51,066 nt of DNA from Elusimicrobiota bacterium (GTDB lineage Bacteria; Elusimicrobiota; Endomicrobiia; Endomicrobiales; Endomicrobiaceae): assembly GCA_031274365.1 (NCBI GenBank), contig JAISQF010000020.1:1-51066 (forward strand). The letters are read 5' to 3'. Under the pieces are notes generated by a model. The model searched no databases. It was not told the DNA's origin and saw only the letters and a program-made list of their open reading frames with translations. Positions within the stretch are counted from its first letter, which is position 1. Each line of letters starts with the position of its first letter. Positions 44,238 to 51,066 of this stretch are shown piece after piece. Both the position numbers and the translations under genes were made by a program.

Positions 44238-46787
44238 ATGTATTATTTAGTATCGTTTATTAAAAGTTTGTTTTTGCTTTTTGTTAATACAGTTCATTCA
44301 TACGGAATTTCAATTATTTTTCTTTCAATAGCCGTCACGGTATTTTTAACGCCTTTTTATTATCTTACGGGAATATTAGAAAAGCGCGAAAAGAATACAA
44401 GGGAAAGATTAGAGCCTTTTATAGAGCGTATAAATAAAATTAAAGATTCTCAAATTCGCCATAAGCATATGCAAAAGCTTTACAAATCGTTTAAGTATTC
44501 GCCGATATATTCATTGCGTTCATTGTCATCGCTGCTTATACAAATTCCATTTTTTATAGCCGCATATGAAATGCTAAAACATTTTGAAGGACTTAGAGGA
44601 GTAAGTTTTTTATTTATAAATGACTTGGGCGAGCCTGATAAAATTTTGGGCGGAGTAAATTTATTACCGATAATGATGACATTGATAAATTTTGCGGCCG
44701 CGATATTTATGACTTGGGGCGCTCAAAGCAAAGAAAGAATACAAAGTTATATCATTGCTATATTTTTTCTGGTCTTACTTTATATGTCGCCGTCAGGATT
44801 AGTTCTTTACTGGACATTTAATAATCTTATCAATATGATAAGGTATTTTATAATTTGGATTAGAAAGAATGCTTTCTCAACGTTATTTAACTCAATTTTC
44901 AATTTTGTAAAAACTCTTGTGGGGGATGGGGCAAAATGGACAAGCGCATTTATTTTTTGCTCTATTTTATATTGTTCGATCAACATTGCCGCGTCAGGTT
45001 ATTTTTATGAAAAAGTCTCATATTTTAATGCATTCTTACTTTATCCGTTATACTTTCTTGTTTTAATTAAGACATATAGTTTTATTCAAACAAATTTATT
45101 GACAAATATATCAAAGTTTACAAAACAAATATCGTTTTATTTTCGAGTTGAAAATAACTTTTTATTAAAAACTTCAATTTTACTTCTGCTTTTTGTCATA
45201 TCTTTTTTTGTTTACAGATATGAAAGTTGGCATTATTTGCTTGGGATTTTATTATTAATTCCAATATTTTTGAAGAGTATAACTTTTGATAAATTCAAAG
45301 AAATCCTAAAAAGAAATATTGTTTTTGCAGTTCTTATAATGCTCTTTCCAGCGATACTGTATTATAAATCTAACTTTGCATATTTTTCCGGAGATGAGAT
45401 AATTACTTACGCAATTGTTTTATTTTCTTTTGCCATATTGTTTCCGATTTTTGTATGGATTTTTAACGGAGAGTTTTTGCCAAAAGAAATAGATATTCTT
45501 TCTTTATCATTTTTATCAGCTGCGATGTTTTTGCCTATAGTAAGGGATTGGACGCGTTATTCGGGCGATACGCCGATAGATTTTGTGTTTTTCTTTGCGA
45601 TTACAATGTTTATAGCTAAATTAATTATAAAGTATAAAAAACTTATAATGATATTTCTATTGTCTTCTTCATTATTTATTACTGTTTTACCAATAAAAGA
45701 TACATATACACATAAAGAGAGCACGCAATTGCAAACTATTGTTCCCAATGATTTGCTTAGACTTAAAATGAAAGAGACACCTAATATTTTTCTATTTATG
45801 CACGATGCGTTTCCAAGAAAAGATTTAGTAGCAAGATATGAAAAAGAATATGGAGTGAATATGATGGGTGAATATGAAGAAATGGAGAAAATGTTAAAAG
45901 AAAACGGCTTTGAAATTTACAATGTCTATTCTATTACTAATTCCACATTAGGAACCATGGCGGGAGTTTTTGAAATGTATCGTTCTGTACGGTCTTTCGT
46001 TAATGAGAGTGGATTAGCTAGAGCTGTGGCGGGAGATAGTATAGTAAATATTTTATTGCAAAAGAGTGGTTATGATACAGGTATGGCTGATAGGTCTCTT
46101 TCTAGTACTGTGAAAAGGGCTGGTTTAGTAGAAAGTTTTTACAATAAAAAATGGATAATAGATGATAGTCAAGAAAGTATTGTTGTTAAAGGAATAATGC
46201 AGGGGAATCTTGATACTATGAAATTTAAAGAAGTTAATGTTAGCGTTAATAGTGGACTGTATGATATCATCAGTCAAATGACACAAAAGGATAAAAACTT
46301 TATCTGGCAGGTTCTTGGGCCGGGTCATGGGGCATTGGGAAAAATTGGTGATTTCAGGAAAGATTTCGATGTGTGGTTGCCGGAATATTTTATAGCTATA
46401 TCAGATATAAAAGATGAAATAAAATTAACAATGGAAAAATACCCTGATGCAATTATTATATTTATGAGCGATCACGGTCCTTGGCTCCTTGGCGATCATA
46501 CAAAGGCTTATAATACTGTTGCCGAAAAAGATATAGATGAAATATTCTTTAGAGATAGTTTTGGCGCTTTTATGGCAATTCATTGGCCTGATAAACAAAG
46601 AGCGGGAAAATATGATAAGGATTTTGATGTGACGCAGGATTTATTCTCTGTAATTTTTGCATATTTATTTGATTCTTCGGAGCCGCTTAAATATGAGATA
46701 AAAGATACGGCGGTTAGGCTAAAGGATCATAAATTTGACAAAGGGAAATTTTATCCGTATTTTTATAAAGAAGGTGAGCAAAAATGA
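44238..46787 (+). CDS. YidC/Oxa1-like domain fused to a polytopic region and sulfatase-type domain
   Basis: 849 residues. Residues about 20-210 match the YidC/Oxa1 insertase core: YGISIIFLSIAVTVFLTPF, QIRHKHMQKLYKSFKYSP, SLLIQIPFFIAAYEML and MSPSGLVLYWTFNNLINMI. Residues 230-490 hold about nine more membrane helices. From about 510 a periplasmic alkaline-phosphatase/sulfatase-like domain begins: TPNIFLFMHDAFPR (metal aspartate), ITNSTLGTMAG (possible nucleophile Ser/Thr), GPGHGALG, and S744-D-H-G. Such domains transfer phosphoethanolamine or glycerol phosphate to glycans. The stop overlaps the next start (ATGA). The three parts are in one uninterrupted frame. Confidence 0.85.
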   Translation: MYYLVSFIKSLFLLFVNTVHSYGISIIFLSIAVTVFLTPFYYLTGILEKREKNTRERLEPFIERINKIKDSQIRHKHMQKLYKSFKYSPIYSLRSLSSLLIQIPFFIAAYEMLKHFEGLRGVSFLFINDLGEPDKILGGVNLLPIMMTLINFAAAIFMTWGAQSKERIQSYIIAIFFLVLLYMSPSGLVLYWTFNNLINMIRYFIIWIRKNAFSTLFNSIFNFVKTLVGDGAKWTSAFIFCSILYCSINIAASGYFYEKVSYFNAFLLYPLYFLVLIKTYSFIQTNLLTNISKFTKQISFYFRVENNFLLKTSILLLLFVISFFVYRYESWHYLLGILLLIPIFLKSITFDKFKEILKRNIVFAVLIMLFPAILYYKSNFAYFSGDEIITYAIVLFSFAILFPIFVWIFNGEFLPKEIDILSLSFLSAAMFLPIVRDWTRYSGDTPIDFVFFFAITMFIAKLIIKYKKLIMIFLLSSSLFITVLPIKDTYTHKESTQLQTIVPNDLLRLKMKETPNIFLFMHDAFPRKDLVARYEKEYGVNMMGEYEEMEKMLKENGFEIYNVYSITNSTLGTMAGVFEMYRSVRSFVNESGLARAVAGDSIVNILLQKSGYDTGMADRSLSSTVKRAGLVESFYNKKWIIDDSQESIVVKGIMQGNLDTMKFKEVNVSVNSGLYDIISQMTQKDKNFIWQVLGPGHGALGKIGDFRKDFDVWLPEYFIAISDIKDEIKLTMEKYPDAIIIFMSDHGPWLLGDHTKAYNTVAEKDIDEIFFRDSFGAFMAIHWPDKQRAGKYDKDFDVTQDLFSVIFAYLFDSSEPLKYEIKDTAVRLKDHKFDKGKFYPYFYKEGEQK

Positions 46788-47050
46788 ATATTATAAGATT
46801 AGTTTTTATTATTATTGTTTTTTATCCGATTTCAGCTTATGCTTATCTTGACCCGGGAACGGGAAACGCTTTATTAGCCGCTTTATTTGGCTTGATAGGC
46901 AGTCTTATATTTTTTGCAAAAAGTATTTATTATAGAATAAGAGAAACAATAACGGGAAAGAAAGAAATATCGTCAAAAATTGAACTTGCAATTTTTTCGG
47001 AAGGTAAAAGATATTGGATTTATTTTGAATTAATTACACAATGGATATAG
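46784..47050 (+). CDS. Small YLDPGTG membrane protein, probably truncated
   Basis: 88 residues. A signal-anchor (MNIIRLVFIIIVFYPISAYA) is followed by YLDPGTGNALLAALFGLIGSLIFFAKSIYY and a basic stretch. Proteins with YLDPGTGS at the mature N-terminus are common in surface-polysaccharide loci. The last residues (IFSEGKRYWIYFELITQWI) resemble the start of a soluble domain that in longer relatives continues with many more residues, so this copy seems cut short; a small inverted repeat starts at 47051, directly after the stop. Function unknown. It is coupled to the YidC-sulfatase gene. Confidence 0.7.
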   Translation: MNIIRLVFIIIVFYPISAYAYLDPGTGNALLAALFGLIGSLIFFAKSIYYRIRETITGKKEISSKIELAIFSEGKRYWIYFELITQWI

Positions 47051-47071
47051 ATGACCCTCTGTAGTGGTCAT
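47051..47071. repeat. Short inverted repeat after the truncated YLDPGTG gene
   Basis: ATGACC (47051-47056) and GGTCAT (47066-47071) form a 6-bp dyad with a 9-base centre, immediately after the stop. Such ends occur in insertion-sequence scars, and a weak hairpin is possible. The remaining 47072-47220 has no gene. Confidence 0.4.
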
Positions 47072-47220
47072 TTGTAATTAGCAGAAATATTCTTTAGATT
47101 GTTATGATACGATAATTTTGACGGGAAAAATTTTTAAAAAAGACATTCGAACTCTTAAGAGAAAAAAAATTTGTATTTTTGAAGCGGATTTTATAGAACA
47201 ATTGAAAGGAGAGTTGAATT

Positions 47221-48939
47221 ATGAAAGAGAAAGTAAAAAAGATTTGGCAAGTTTTGAATGATGATTGGATTAGAATATCTTTTAACTGTTGGAAAAATAT
47301 TTACCCTATATATGTAAAATCGTTTATTATAATTTTTATAGGAATAAATATAGCTTTTGCATTTCATAGTTTTAGTTTTATAAATGGGGATCATGATTGG
47401 GGTTCCTTAAGAGGACCTATGAGCATAAATTCAACAGTGCAATTTGGTAGATTTTCGTCATATTATTTACCTTTTTTATTGACGGGAAATCATATCTTAC
47501 CAGTTCTTACAAATTTATATGCATTTGTAGGCCTTGCACTTGGCGCTATAGCGCTCTGCATTTATTGGAAAGTTCCAAAATCAGCTTTTTCTTATTCAAT
47601 TATAGGATTGCTTTTATGCATACAGCCTTATACATTATCATGGTTATGGTATTCGATTGAAACAATTCCTCATCTTTGGATGCCTCTATTTGTAATCATT
47701 GCATATATTCTTTCAGAAAAAGCTGCAAGAGAAGAAGTTTCAAGGACAATATCCATAGTCTATATAATCATTGCTGCTTTATTATTTGTTCTTGTTCTTG
47801 GGACATATCCGTCAATAATAAATACGATGGCGGTAGTTCTTATAGGGCGATTGATAATTGACATTTTTTTGAAGAAAGAAATATCTTTTATATTGCTAAA
47901 AAATATTTTTACAAGGCACAAATATTCATTTTTATCAGCGATAATAGGCGGTATAATATTTAAGTTGATTCTTGAGTGGTTAGCGGTTATAGGGAGATTG
48001 AGTACAAATACATATCATATTCAGACAATAGCATTAAAAGAGTTTCCAGAGCATTTTATAAAAGTAACTGATATAATTTTTAGATATGTCTGGGAAAATC
48101 TACTTCCATTTCTTCCAACACCTTTAATACGATTATTTGCGTATGTATTTATTCTTGCTTTAGTTATGGTTATATTAAATGTGTTTTTTGAAGACGGTAA
48201 TAAAAAGAAAAAGATTATAAAAATTGGAATAATTCTTTTAGGAACTGCATTACTTATTACTCTTAGCAATACGGCAATGCTGATCTCCCCTGAGTTAAGC
48301 GATACTCGACAGCCTAATGTTTTATTTTTTGGCGATGCCTTTTTACATGTTTTTCCAATAGCATTACTTTTTATTCAAAGGTTTCAAATAGCAAAAAATA
48401 TAGTGATTATTGCAAGTATTATTTTGCTTAATATGTGTCTAATTCAAGATGCTCTGGCATTGAAAGCTTGGAAATTTGGATTTGAAGCAGAGAAAGCATT
48501 GTGGAATAGACTTGTTATGAGAATAGAGGAAGCGCCGCTTTTTAACAAAAATATTAAATATAAGTTAATACCTATAGGAAATTCATATTCTTATCGTCCT
48601 CATTATTATTACAGAGCAAATGAAAAAAGGATGATTACAGTCTCTCATATATTATATAGAAGTTATGGAGGAGTTCTTCTTCCAAAAGCTCTTTCATTTT
48701 TTTCTCCCGATCTTTCTTTAGAGGGATTTTTTCGCTATAATTTTTCAGCATATTTAAGAAGGAATGACAAAACTGCATGGGAATATGCATTGAAATATAA
48801 AAATGATATATATAAAATGGATGTTTATCCATCCAAAAATTCAATAATAGTCAAAGACGATGTTATAATAATTGTTTTTGATGAGAGCAGCTTAGATGAG
48901 GCAAAAAAACTAATAGCAGAGAGAGAAAAGAAAAAATAA
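47221..48939 (+). CDS. GtrII-like membrane glucosyltransferase
   Basis: 572 residues with about 10-11 membrane helices. FINGDHDWGSLRGP in the first periplasmic loop and GRFSSYYLPFLLTG after it match the glucosyltransferase GtrII-type family, which adds glucose from a polyprenyl carrier to O-antigen or similar polymers outside the inner membrane. The C-terminal 130 residues (PLFNKNIKYKLIPIGNSYSY, VLLPKALSFFSP) are periplasmic. AAAGGAG precedes the ATG. A GtrB-like carrier glucosyltransferase lies at 49825-50817; a GtrA-type flippase is not visible. Confidence 0.8.
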   Translation: MKEKVKKIWQVLNDDWIRISFNCWKNIYPIYVKSFIIIFIGINIAFAFHSFSFINGDHDWGSLRGPMSINSTVQFGRFSSYYLPFLLTGNHILPVLTNLYAFVGLALGAIALCIYWKVPKSAFSYSIIGLLLCIQPYTLSWLWYSIETIPHLWMPLFVIIAYILSEKAAREEVSRTISIVYIIIAALLFVLVLGTYPSIINTMAVVLIGRLIIDIFLKKEISFILLKNIFTRHKYSFLSAIIGGIIFKLILEWLAVIGRLSTNTYHIQTIALKEFPEHFIKVTDIIFRYVWENLLPFLPTPLIRLFAYVFILALVMVILNVFFEDGNKKKKIIKIGIILLGTALLITLSNTAMLISPELSDTRQPNVLFFGDAFLHVFPIALLFIQRFQIAKNIVIIASIILLNMCLIQDALALKAWKFGFEAEKALWNRLVMRIEEAPLFNKNIKYKLIPIGNSYSYRPHYYYRANEKRMITVSHILYRSYGGVLLPKALSFFSPDLSLEGFFRYNFSAYLRRNDKTAWEYALKYKNDIYKMDVYPSKNSIIVKDDVIIIVFDESSLDEAKKLIAEREKKK

Positions 48940-49018
48940 AGATTTGTAACGACAGCATACAAAAATTCTCAATTATGAATATATGGCCGCAATGCCGATA
49001 AATAAAGGATATTTTACA

Positions 49019-49813
49019 GTGCAATTTTTTTATAATGCAGACGATTATGGTCTTTCAAAACAATCTACAGAATCTATAAATAAATGTATAGATATGGGTT
49101 TAATAGACGCAATAAGTCTTATGTGCGGCGGAAAGGATATTTGTAATGCTTTTGATGTGCTTAAAAATAAATATGCAAAATCTGTAATTATTACCGTTCA
49201 CCTCAATCTCTTTGATGGAAAATGCAGCGCTAAAAAAGAGGATGTTAGCAGTTTATCGGATGGCGGCGGATTTTTTAAGTTAAATCTTTTTAAATTATGG
49301 TATGCTGTCAATATCTCAAGAAAGAAAGAGGAAATTAAAAATCAAATATTTATTGAATTTTGCGCGCAGATAGATTTTTTTATTTTGCATTTTCCAAAAA
49401 TGCCTATTAGAATAGATGGGCATCAGCATATACACGCTATGCCGGCTTTGCTTGATGTTATTGAGAAACTGATAAATAAATATCAAATCTCATATGTCAG
49501 AACTCCTATAGAAAACAATTATAAATTTCAAACTTCGCCTGTAAAAAAATTAAAAGGTTTGTTTAGAAGATATTTGTTAAAAAAATGGGGGCTATCTCTA
49601 AAATCTCTTTTAGAAAAATATAAGATCAAAACTTCGGATTATTTTATAGGTTCGGCTTTAAGCTGCGATATGAATTATGAATATTTGGATTATGTCTATA
49701 AAAAAATATCCGATAAAAAAGGTCTTGCGGAAATAATGTTGCATCCTTGGAGTGCAAATGAATTTAATTTAATAATGTCTAAAGATTTTCAAAGATTGAA
49801 AAATTGTGAGTGA
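49019..49813 (+). CDS. YdjC/ChbG-type carbohydrate deacetylase
   Basis: 264 residues from GTG 49019, chosen because AAAGGA lies upstream and the family begins directly with this strand (FFYNADDYGLS); the open frame extends to ATG 48983 without a good site. Metal ligands appear as ADD near the start, VHLNLFDG and DGHQHIHAMP, the Asp-His-His pattern of YdjC-fold deacetylases. The end reads AEIMLHPW, also conserved. It would remove N-acetyl groups from sugars, in this setting probably during glycan modification. It lies between the GtrII-like and GtrB-like genes. Confidence 0.85.
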   Translation: MQFFYNADDYGLSKQSTESINKCIDMGLIDAISLMCGGKDICNAFDVLKNKYAKSVIITVHLNLFDGKCSAKKEDVSSLSDGGGFFKLNLFKLWYAVNISRKKEEIKNQIFIEFCAQIDFFILHFPKMPIRIDGHQHIHAMPALLDVIEKLINKYQISYVRTPIENNYKFQTSPVKKLKGLFRRYLLKKWGLSLKSLLEKYKIKTSDYFIGSALSCDMNYEYLDYVYKKISDKKGLAEIMLHPWSANEFNLIMSKDFQRLKNCE

Positions 49814-49824
49814 TGGAGATTTCT

Positions 49825-50817
49825 ATGGAAGCTAAAGTAAAAACCGTATATTTTGTTTTGCCATGTTTTAATGAGGAAAAAGTTTTGCCCAAAACTTCGG
49901 TGATTTTATTTGAAAAAATACAATCTCTTATTAGTCAAAATAAAATATCAAAAGAAAGTAAGGCTGTTTTTATAGACGATGGATCTACTGACAATAGTTG
50001 GGAGATAATCAAAGATATATCCGAAAAAATGAAAGTTTTTGGCGGAATAAAATTAACTTGTAATAGAGGTCATCAAAATGCGCTTTTGGCCGGATTATTA
50101 TCTTGTAAAGATTTTGCAGACGCTGTTATTTCTTTAGATGCTGATTTGCAGCATAATATAGATGCATTTGACGAAATGACAGATCGCTTCAATGAAGGTT
50201 TTGATATTGTCTATGCCGTAAGAGATTCAAACGCTTCGGATTCTTTTATGAAAAAAATCTTTTCTTCTTGGTTTTATAAGGTTATGAATTTTATGGGAGC
50301 AAAGTTGGTTTATAACAGCGCGGATTATAGGTTGATGAGTAAGAGAGCTTTGAATAGTTTGGAGAAATACAAAGAGGTCAATTTATTTTTGCGGGGTATT
50401 GTTCCGACGATAGGATATAAAAGCTGCGTTGTGCATTATAGTGAAAATAAAAGATTTGGCGGCGAAAGTAAATACACTCTTAAAAGTATGATTTCTTTAG
50501 CTTTGCAAGGCGTGACGTCTTTTACAATAAAACCTGTGCGCATGATAATGTATGTGGGAATAATAATTGTCATTATGAATATACCCGTTTTAATTTATAT
50601 ATTGATGGCTTTCTTTGTTCATAATTATATGCCGGGATGGGGAAGTTTATTATTATCAATATGGTTTCTTGGAGGGGTTGAACTTATAGCTATAGGAATA
50701 GTCGGTGAATATCTTGGCAAAATATATCTTGAAACAAAAAATAGACCGAGATTTTTAATTGAGGAAAGCACTTTAGATACCCCTCATATAATTTCACAAA
50801 AAATAAATTTTGATTAG
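49825..50817 (+). CDS. Polyprenyl-phosphate glycosyltransferase (GtrB/DPM1-like)
   Basis: 330 residues from ATG 49825, preferred because GGAG lies five bases upstream; ATG and GTG codons 12-15 bases earlier overlap that site. GT-A domain: TVYFVLPCFNEEKVLPK, AVFIDDGSTDNS, VISLDADLQH and YNSADYRLMSKRAL. Two membrane helices (about 230-255 and 265-290) and GIVGEYLGKIYLETKNRPRF at the end are diagnostic of the GtrB/DPM1 type, which loads a sugar onto undecaprenyl phosphate in the cytoplasm. It is the natural partner of the GtrII-like enzyme. Confidence 0.92.
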   Translation: MEAKVKTVYFVLPCFNEEKVLPKTSVILFEKIQSLISQNKISKESKAVFIDDGSTDNSWEIIKDISEKMKVFGGIKLTCNRGHQNALLAGLLSCKDFADAVISLDADLQHNIDAFDEMTDRFNEGFDIVYAVRDSNASDSFMKKIFSSWFYKVMNFMGAKLVYNSADYRLMSKRALNSLEKYKEVNLFLRGIVPTIGYKSCVVHYSENKRFGGESKYTLKSMISLALQGVTSFTIKPVRMIMYVGIIIVIMNIPVLIYILMAFFVHNYMPGWGSLLLSIWFLGGVELIAIGIVGEYLGKIYLETKNRPRFLIEESTLDTPHIISQKINFD

Positions 50818-50843
50818 CGATTGAAAATTGAAAGGAGTGTTTT

Positions 50844-51066
<223 letters not shown>

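Overview
This low-GC window reads as chromosomal DNA of a Gram-negative, anaerobic, probably host-associated bacterium. Gram-negative envelope genes are plentiful: a LolA-like carrier, OmpA-like domains, autotransporter barrels, an LpxL-like acyltransferase and surface-polysaccharide genes. Sugar PTS uptake and pyruvate phosphate dikinase suggest fermentation. Gene style resembles Elusimicrobiota, perhaps Endomicrobia, but no marker here proves it. The window starts in a 67-base C run and ends inside a tetranucleotide repeat, so both ends may be assembly breaks at simple repeats.

Layout. 1-3.6 kb: a tandem array of small secreted paralogues of unknown function (five intact, one decayed, one reduced to its signal peptide). 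3.6-7.2 kb: transaldolase-like gene, cupin, and a radical SAM/DUF2344 protein. 7.3-12.6 kb: beta-glucoside-type PTS permease broken at a G16 tract, a secreted 5'-nucleotidase-like protein and a 6-phospho-beta-glucosidase. 12.7-15.1 kb: glnA behind a leader with two hexaloop hairpins and an overlapping terminator, followed by an ANTAR regulator that probably binds that leader. 15.2-17 kb: RlmD-like methyltransferase and a PC4/YdbC-like protein. 17.2-24 kb: a tight nine-gene operon resembling the export and tailoring half of an aryl-polyene/xanthomonadin cluster, without ketosynthase, ketoreductase or ligase. 24.3-34.6 kb: two autotransporter-type barrel proteins flanking a pyrE-purM-purN-purB operon on the minus strand, a TSCPD protein and a class III aminotransferase; the larger autotransporter is split at an A7 tract and ends in an OmpA-like domain. 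35-41.9 kb: PPDK with a histone-like lysine-rich tail, an OmpA-domain protein, an AsmA-like protein and a Kef/YbaL-type antiporter. 42-51 kb: a surface-polysaccharide locus with two family 2 glycosyltransferases, two probable methyltransferases carrying simple-sequence repeats (GGACA x9 and ACAG x8), a YidC/Oxa1-sulfatase fusion, a GtrII-like glucosyltransferase and a YdjC-type deacetylase.

The main theme is hypermutable simple-sequence tracts in or beside genes for sugar uptake and surface structures (C67, G16, A7, GGACA9, ACAG8). Reading-frame arithmetic shows that the G16, A7 and GGACA9 tracts each leave the downstream domain out of frame with the best start in this copy, and that a change of one repeat unit would restore it. 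This fits phase variation, but sequencing error at homopolymers is an alternative for G16 and A7. The second theme is the ANTAR-glnA antitermination circuit, with both partners present and the RNA structure readable base by base.
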